From positions 1 through 9,124 of the forward strand of contig JAEXQJ010000229.1 in NCBI GenBank assembly GCA_023438785.1: DNA of 9,124 nucleotides, written 5' to 3'. Made by a program: the position numbers and the translations under genes. The notes beneath the pieces were generated by a model, which had not been told where the DNA came from, ran no database searches, and saw only the letters and a program-made list of their open reading frames with translations. This stretch comes from Pseudomonadota bacterium (GTDB taxonomy: Bacteria; Myxococcota_A; Polyangia; Fen-1088). Within the stretch, counting starts at the first letter, position 1. Each line of letters starts with the position of its first letter. Positions 1 to 9,124 of the stretch are shown one piece after another.

Positions 1-234
1 ATCTTCGATCCCTTCTTCACCACCAAAGATGTGGGCGAGGGCTCGGGGCTGGGGCTTTCCATCGTCCACGGGATCATCGAGCGCCATCACGGGCAGATCG
101 AGGTGGACAGCAAGCCGGGCCAGGGCACCACGTTCACCATCTTCTTCCCCGAGCCCGCGCCCGCCGCGGCGGTCTGCCCGGCGAGCCCCGGTGGAGCCGG
201 CCACCCCGGCATGCCGTTCACTCGCGAACGGTAG
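1..234 (+). CDS. Sensor histidine kinase, C-terminal fragment (HATPase domain)
   Basis: Only the last 77 residues are present; the gene begins left of the window. The fragment opens with the F-box-like motif IFDPFFTTK (residues 1-9), followed by the glycine-rich G2 box GEGSGLGLSIV (12-22) and the closing strands IEVDSKPGQGTTFTIFFP (33-50). These are the end of a GHKL/HATPase_c ATP-binding domain, which supplies ATP for autophosphorylation of a histidine in the missing dimerisation domain. The FFTTK...GLGLS spacing resembles NtrB/PAS-type kinases. After the domain comes a short Pro/Ala/Gly-rich tail of about 27 residues ending at a TAG; no receiver domain is fused downstream. The input signal and partner regulator cannot be seen. 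Family assignment is firm; the specific pathway is unknown. Confidence 0.93.
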   Translation: MFDPFFTTKDVGEGSGLGLSIVHGIIERHHGQIEVDSKPGQGTTFTIFFPEPAPAAAVCPASPGGAGHPGMPFTRER

Positions 235-260
235 GCTTTTGCTGGTAATCTTATGTAAGT

Positions 261-304
261 GCGCGTACGGCGTCTCTGGCCCTGTTTTGCGCCGTGCGGT
301 GCGC
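261..304. repeat. Imperfect inverted repeat downstream of the kinase gene
   Basis: The arms ACGGCG (267-272) and CGCCGT (290-295) are perfectly complementary around a 17-nt loop. An outer GCGC/GCGC pair (261-264 and 301-304) extends the stem across an asymmetric internal loop. No T-run follows, so it is not a canonical intrinsic terminator. It lies 27 bases after the kinase stop and could slow or end that transcript, or be chance pairing in GC-rich DNA. Confidence 0.25.
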
Positions 305-356
305 AGATGTGGTCAATTCCACGGGTTTTCGGCAGAGCGGGGCAGGGGCGGAAAAC

Positions 357-384
357 TTGACGGGGTGGGCTGCCGGGCTACGGT
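357..384 (+). promoter_or_regulatory. Putative housekeeping-sigma promoter for ftsK
   Basis: TTGACG (357-362) matches the -35 consensus TTGACA at five of six positions. After a 16-bp spacer, TACGGT (379-384) keeps the T, A and final T of a -10 box. The pair sits about 50 bases before the ftsK start, in the least GC-rich part of the window. Alternative -10 candidates such as TATGTA at 386-391 give a spacer that is too long. This is an inference from consensus only; no transcript data are available. Confidence 0.35.
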
Positions 385-432
385 CTATGTAGGTCTAGGT
401 AGTAAAAACGCTGGGCCGCATACGAGGTCACA

Positions 433-3276
<2,844 letters not shown>

Positions 3277-3280
3277 CGTG

Positions 3281-3326
3281 AGGCCCGGGGCCGCTCGGTC
3301 CGTGTGAGGACCCGCGGCCTGGGGCT
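3281..3326 (+). terminator. Strong GC hairpin between ftsK and lolA (possible terminator or attenuator)
   Basis: A nested stem-loop starts 5 bases after the ftsK stop. The inner stem is GGTCC (3297-3301) with GGACC (3308-3312) around loop GTGTGA. The outer stem is GGCCGC (3289-3294) with GCGGCC (3314-3319). Further pairs, CCC/GGG and AG/CT, extend it to 3281 and 3326. No T-run follows (the next bases are GCACCCCCTCCC), so it lacks the second half of a classical intrinsic terminator. It may be a GC-type terminator, a 3'-end stabiliser of the ftsK message, or a partial attenuator before lolA. Confidence 0.5.
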
Positions 3327-3383
3327 GCACCCCCTCCCTTCGCGGCGGGCGCACGAGAGCGTCGGTGCTATAAGAGGCTCGCC

Positions 3384-4079
3384 ATGCTGACCGCCCTGCT
3401 TGCTTCCGTGCTCGTCGCCGCCAGTCCTGTCCCTTCGGTCACCGCGCCGTCCGCGTCGGTGGCTGCGGCCCCGGCGCGCCTGGACCTGGCGACGGTCATC
3501 GAGCGGATGCAGAAGCGCTACGACCAGGCCAAGGATTTCCGCGCCCACTTCTCGCAAAAGTACAGTCGTGCCGTGATGGGCCGCATGACGGTGTCCACGG
3601 GCGAGGTCGCCTTCAAGAAGCCCGGGCGCATGCGCTGGGACTACAGCACGCCCGAGGCACGCATGTTCCTGTCCACGGGCCAGTTCCTGTGGCTCTACGA
3701 ACCCGAGGAGCACCAGGCCTTCAAGCAGGACCTGAAGACGTCGCAGCTCCCCGCCGCGCTCGCCTTCCTGATGGGCAAGGGCAAGATCACGGACGAGTTC
3801 GACGTCAGCTTCTCCGGTGATGCGCGCTACGGCAGCGCGGCCGACTATCGGCTGCAGTTGGTCCCCCAGAAGCCCCAGTCCACCTACAAGACGATCCTCT
3901 TCGTGGTGGATGGCAAGGAGTTCACGGTGCGCGAAAGCGTGCTGGTGGACCAGCAGGGCAACGTGAACCACTTCACCTTCTCGGATCTGAAGATCAACGA
4001 CAAGGTTCCCGACGCGCTCTTCAAGTGGACGCCCCCGGCAGGCGTGCGCGTGATCGACACCGGGAAGCTGGCCAAGTAG
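3384..4079 (+). CDS. lolA: Outer-membrane lipoprotein carrier protein LolA
   Basis: LolA is the periplasmic chaperone that takes lipoproteins from the LolCDE exporter and carries them to the outer membrane. The 231-residue product is close to the usual family size. It begins with a hydrophobic export signal (about 1-30, Ala-rich, ending near SVAAAPA). Mature-domain hallmarks follow: FRAHFSQKY (52-60), KPGRMRWDYSTP (79-90), FLWLYEPEEHQAF (101-113) and the C-terminal FKWTPPAGVRVID (213-225), matching the half-barrel that holds the lipid chains. The start is supported by AGAGG (3373-3377), 6 bases upstream. The signal peptide is odd in having no Lys or Arg before its hydrophobic core, and no usable in-frame start codon was found in the upstream gap. 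Its place directly after ftsK matches the E. coli order. It may be co-transcribed with ftsK or have its own promoter. Confidence 0.93.
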   Translation: MLTALLASVLVAASPVPSVTAPSASVAAAPARLDLATVIERMQKRYDQAKDFRAHFSQKYSRAVMGRMTVSTGEVAFKKPGRMRWDYSTPEARMFLSTGQFLWLYEPEEHQAFKQDLKTSQLPAALAFLMGKGKITDEFDVSFSGDARYGSAADYRLQLVPQKPQSTYKTILFVVDGKEFTVRESVLVDQQGNVNHFTFSDLKINDKVPDALFKWTPPAGVRVIDTGKLAK

Positions 4080-4220
4080 CCCGGGCAGACGCGCGCGGCC
4101 TCCTCGGGCGCGTGCGACAGGGGCGCGCGCGGCAGAGGTGTGTTTGCCTGGCCAGATGTGCGCGGAAGACCGCGTCTTCGTCGGGCGCGGGTTTTCGGAG
4201 GGCGGGGCGGCTGGAGTACA

Positions 4221-7565
<3,345 letters not shown>

Positions 7566-7595
7566 ATCGCCCGTCGCGAAGCGCGGACCGCGCCC

Positions 7596-7613
7596 GCGGC
7601 CGCAACGGGCCGC
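7596..7613 (+). terminator. Hairpin after the VWA gene (possible terminator)
   Basis: GCGGCC (7596-7601) pairs with GGCCGC (7608-7613) around the 6-nt loop GCAACG, 31 bases after the stop codon. There is no T-run. In DNA this GC-rich, 6-bp stems arise easily, so it is a weak terminator candidate. Confidence 0.25.
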
Positions 7614-7661
7614 CTCGGCGGTGCGCCGGAGGCCTGAAATCCGATTGTCCGGCTCGAATTG

Positions 7662-7687
7662 GGCGGGACAGGACGAGCCTGTCCGCC
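7662..7687 (+). terminator. Bulged 10-bp hairpin upstream of the CotH-like gene (possible terminator or leader structure)
   Basis: GGACAGG (7666-7672) pairs perfectly with CCTGTCC (7678-7684) around loop ACGAG. GGC (7662-7664) pairs with GCC (7685-7687) across a single bulged G, giving ten pairs. It sits 60 bases before the CotH-like start and 97 bases after the VWA stop. No T-run follows. It could end VWA-gene transcription, act in the leader of the next gene, or be a protein-binding inverted repeat. Confidence 0.4.
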
Positions 7688-7747
7688 GAAAGCGCGAGAC
7701 AAGGGGGCCCTGCGGAGGCTAGCTTGCCGTCGAGAAAGGGTGCTGCC

Positions 7748-9121
7748 ATGGCCATCCCCAGCCGGTTCCTCCTCCTGTGCGCTGTCTTGTCCCTGTCATG
7801 CTCCAACGACGCAAGCCCCGTCCCCGATGACGGCGGCCGCGACACCTCATCCGATGTAAGCGGCTCGCAGGACGACCGGGAGGCCGCGGCCGCGCTGTTC
7901 GCCGAGGACACCGTTCGCACCTTCAACTTGATTCTCTCCGAGGAGAACCTGGAGGTCATTGATTCGAACCCCACGGCAGAGCAGTGGGTCGAAGGAACGA
8001 TGGTCATGGACGGCGAGACGGTTGAGGGCGTGGGCATCCGCTACAAGGGCTCCGAGGGCGCGTGGTACGACTGCGTCCAAGGTGGTCCTTGGGGAGGCGG
8101 GCGCAAGATCTGCCCCCTCAACATGAAGGTGAAGATCGACTACAAGGCCGATGCGAGCTTCCACGGGCTGAAGACCTTCCAGTTCCACACCATGAACGAC
8201 CACCCGTCCAGGCTCACCGAGACGGTGGCCTATTGGTTCGTGCGACAGATGGGCATACCGTCGCCCCGCACGGCCTACTGCAAGCTCTACATCAATGGCC
8301 AGTTCGAGGGGCTGTATCTCCACGTAGAGGAGATGGACGGCCGCTTCGTGGACACCTGGCAACCCGACAGCGACGCAAATCTGTTCAAGGAGGTCTGGCC
8401 CTTGTCCTGGGATGGCACGGCTACCTCCGAGCAGGAGATGATGGATGCCCTGCGGTCCAACGAGAAGAAGGCGGATGTGGCGCGCCTCCGCGCCTTCGCT
8501 TTGGAGCTCGAGGCCGCATCCGATGTATCGGCGGTACGCGCGCTCATCGAGAAGTGGATGGATGTGGACCAGGCTCTGACCCTGGCAGCGCTGAGCCTCG
8601 CTCTGGATGACGACGATGGCGCATTCCACTGGTACGCCGTCGACGAGACGTCTGAGAGCGCGGCCAAGCCGCACAACTTCTATTGGATGGAGGACCCCGC
8701 CCTCGGGAAATTCCGTCTGCTGCCCTGGGATCTCGACAAGAGCTTCACCCTCGTTGCGGATCCCGACACCAGCAACGCGATCGAGATCCTCGACGTCTGG
8801 GGCACCACGTCCCATGACTGCAACAACTACGGTTCCGGTTGGCGCCAGCGCTCGGCCGCCTGCGACAAGCTGGTGGCTGGAATGGCCTCCTACAAGGAGC
8901 TGTACCGGGCCAAGCTTCAGGCCACCCTGGACGGCCCCTTCGCGAAGGTCGAGGCGTTCGTGGCCGCTTGGAAGACCCGGTTGGAGCCGGTCATCGCGTC
9001 TCTGCCCGCCGACAACGCCCAGAACATCACGCCCGCGAGATGGGAGAACGGGGTGACCAACCTCCTGAACGAAATCGCCGACGCGCGAACCGTCGTGGCG
9101 GACGCGATCGCCGCGCCCTGA
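7748..9121 (+). CDS. CotH-family kinase-like lipoprotein
   Basis: A 457-residue exported protein with a CotH fold. Bacillus CotH is an atypical, secreted protein kinase that phosphorylates spore-coat proteins. The N-terminus has an Arg, a hydrophobic core and a candidate lipobox SLSC (C18; S rather than L at -3, so imperfect), then a low-complexity Asp/Ser/Gly linker to about residue 40. Family hallmarks appear in order: GIRYKGSEG (K100), LKTFQFHTMND and RLTETVAYWFVRQMG, YINGQFEGLYLHVEEMDGRF (E194, E195, D197), HNFYWMEDP, and LLPWDLDKSF (D328, D330), the probable metal/ATP-binding DxD. I chose ATG 7748, with an AAAGGG ribosome site 7 bases upstream, because it begins exactly at a signal peptide. 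The frame stays open upstream but overlaps the VWA gene without homology. Several Cys in the mature part suit an extracytoplasmic location. Substrate unknown; the Cys-rich neighbour is a candidate. Confidence 0.9.
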   Translation: MAIPSRFLLLCAVLSLSCSNDASPVPDDGGRDTSSDVSGSQDDREAAAALFAEDTVRTFNLILSEENLEVIDSNPTAEQWVEGTMVMDGETVEGVGIRYKGSEGAWYDCVQGGPWGGGRKICPLNMKVKIDYKADASFHGLKTFQFHTMNDHPSRLTETVAYWFVRQMGIPSPRTAYCKLYINGQFEGLYLHVEEMDGRFVDTWQPDSDANLFKEVWPLSWDGTATSEQEMMDALRSNEKKADVARLRAFALELEAASDVSAVRALIEKWMDVDQALTLAALSLALDDDDGAFHWYAVDETSESAAKPHNFYWMEDPALGKFRLLPWDLDKSFTLVADPDTSNAIEILDVWGTTSHDCNNYGSGWRQRSAACDKLVAGMASYKELYRAKLQATLDGPFAKVEAFVAAWKTRLEPVIASLPADNAQNITPARWENGVTNLLNEIADARTVVADAIAAP

Positions 9122-9124
9122 GCG

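Noticed and set aside
4165..4179. Small perfect inverted repeat GAAGAC-CGC-GTCTTC in the lolA-VWA gap
   Set aside because: Six pairs with a 3-nt loop, no extension and no T-run; likely chance, and no promoter elements accompany it.
4140..4220. Upstream in-frame ATG extending the VWA protein by 27 residues
   Set aside because: The extra Arg-rich segment would precede and bury a good Sec signal peptide, and GGAG at 4213-4216 supports the start at 4221.

Overview
The window is very GC-rich with dense long ORFs on the + strand. It most likely comes from a myxobacterium or a close relative in Myxococcota. The strongest pointer is a large secreted protein that joins MopE-type metal-binding repeats to a MYXO-CTERM-like C-terminal sorting signal, both characteristic of that phylum. 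The presence of lolA shows an outer membrane. All five genes lie on the + strand; the first is cut by the left edge.

Layout: (1) 1-234, the last 77 residues of a sensor histidine kinase (ATP-binding domain). (2) 235-432, a 198-bp intergenic region with an imperfect inverted repeat and a plausible housekeeping promoter. (3) 433-3276, ftsK, the septum-anchored DNA translocase, with an unusually long loop just before Walker B. (4) 3277-3383, a short gap with a strong 46-nt hairpin but no T-run. (5) 3384-4079, lolA, the periplasmic lipoprotein carrier. (6) 4080-4220, a gap with no convincing signal. (7) 4221-7565, a 1114-residue secreted, very cysteine-rich protein: signal peptide, von Willebrand A (VWA) domain with complete MIDAS motif and a Cys-rich insert, eight MopE-type repeats, about ten short Cys-rich modules, and a MYXO-CTERM-like tail. 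(8) 7566-7747, a gap with two hairpins. (9) 7748-9121, a probable lipoprotein with a CotH-type kinase fold, ending 3 bases before the window edge.

Functionally there are two blocks. ftsK-lolA is a conserved housekeeping pair, in the same order as in Escherichia coli, serving chromosome segregation at division and lipoprotein delivery to the outer membrane. The second block is an envelope or surface pair: a calcium/metal-binding adhesin-like protein and an exported CotH-like protein. Bacillus CotH is a kinase that phosphorylates coat proteins encoded beside it. By analogy, the CotH-like protein may modify its Cys-rich neighbour at the cell surface, but this is inference. This pair is the most interesting part of the window; the rest is largely ordinary core genome.
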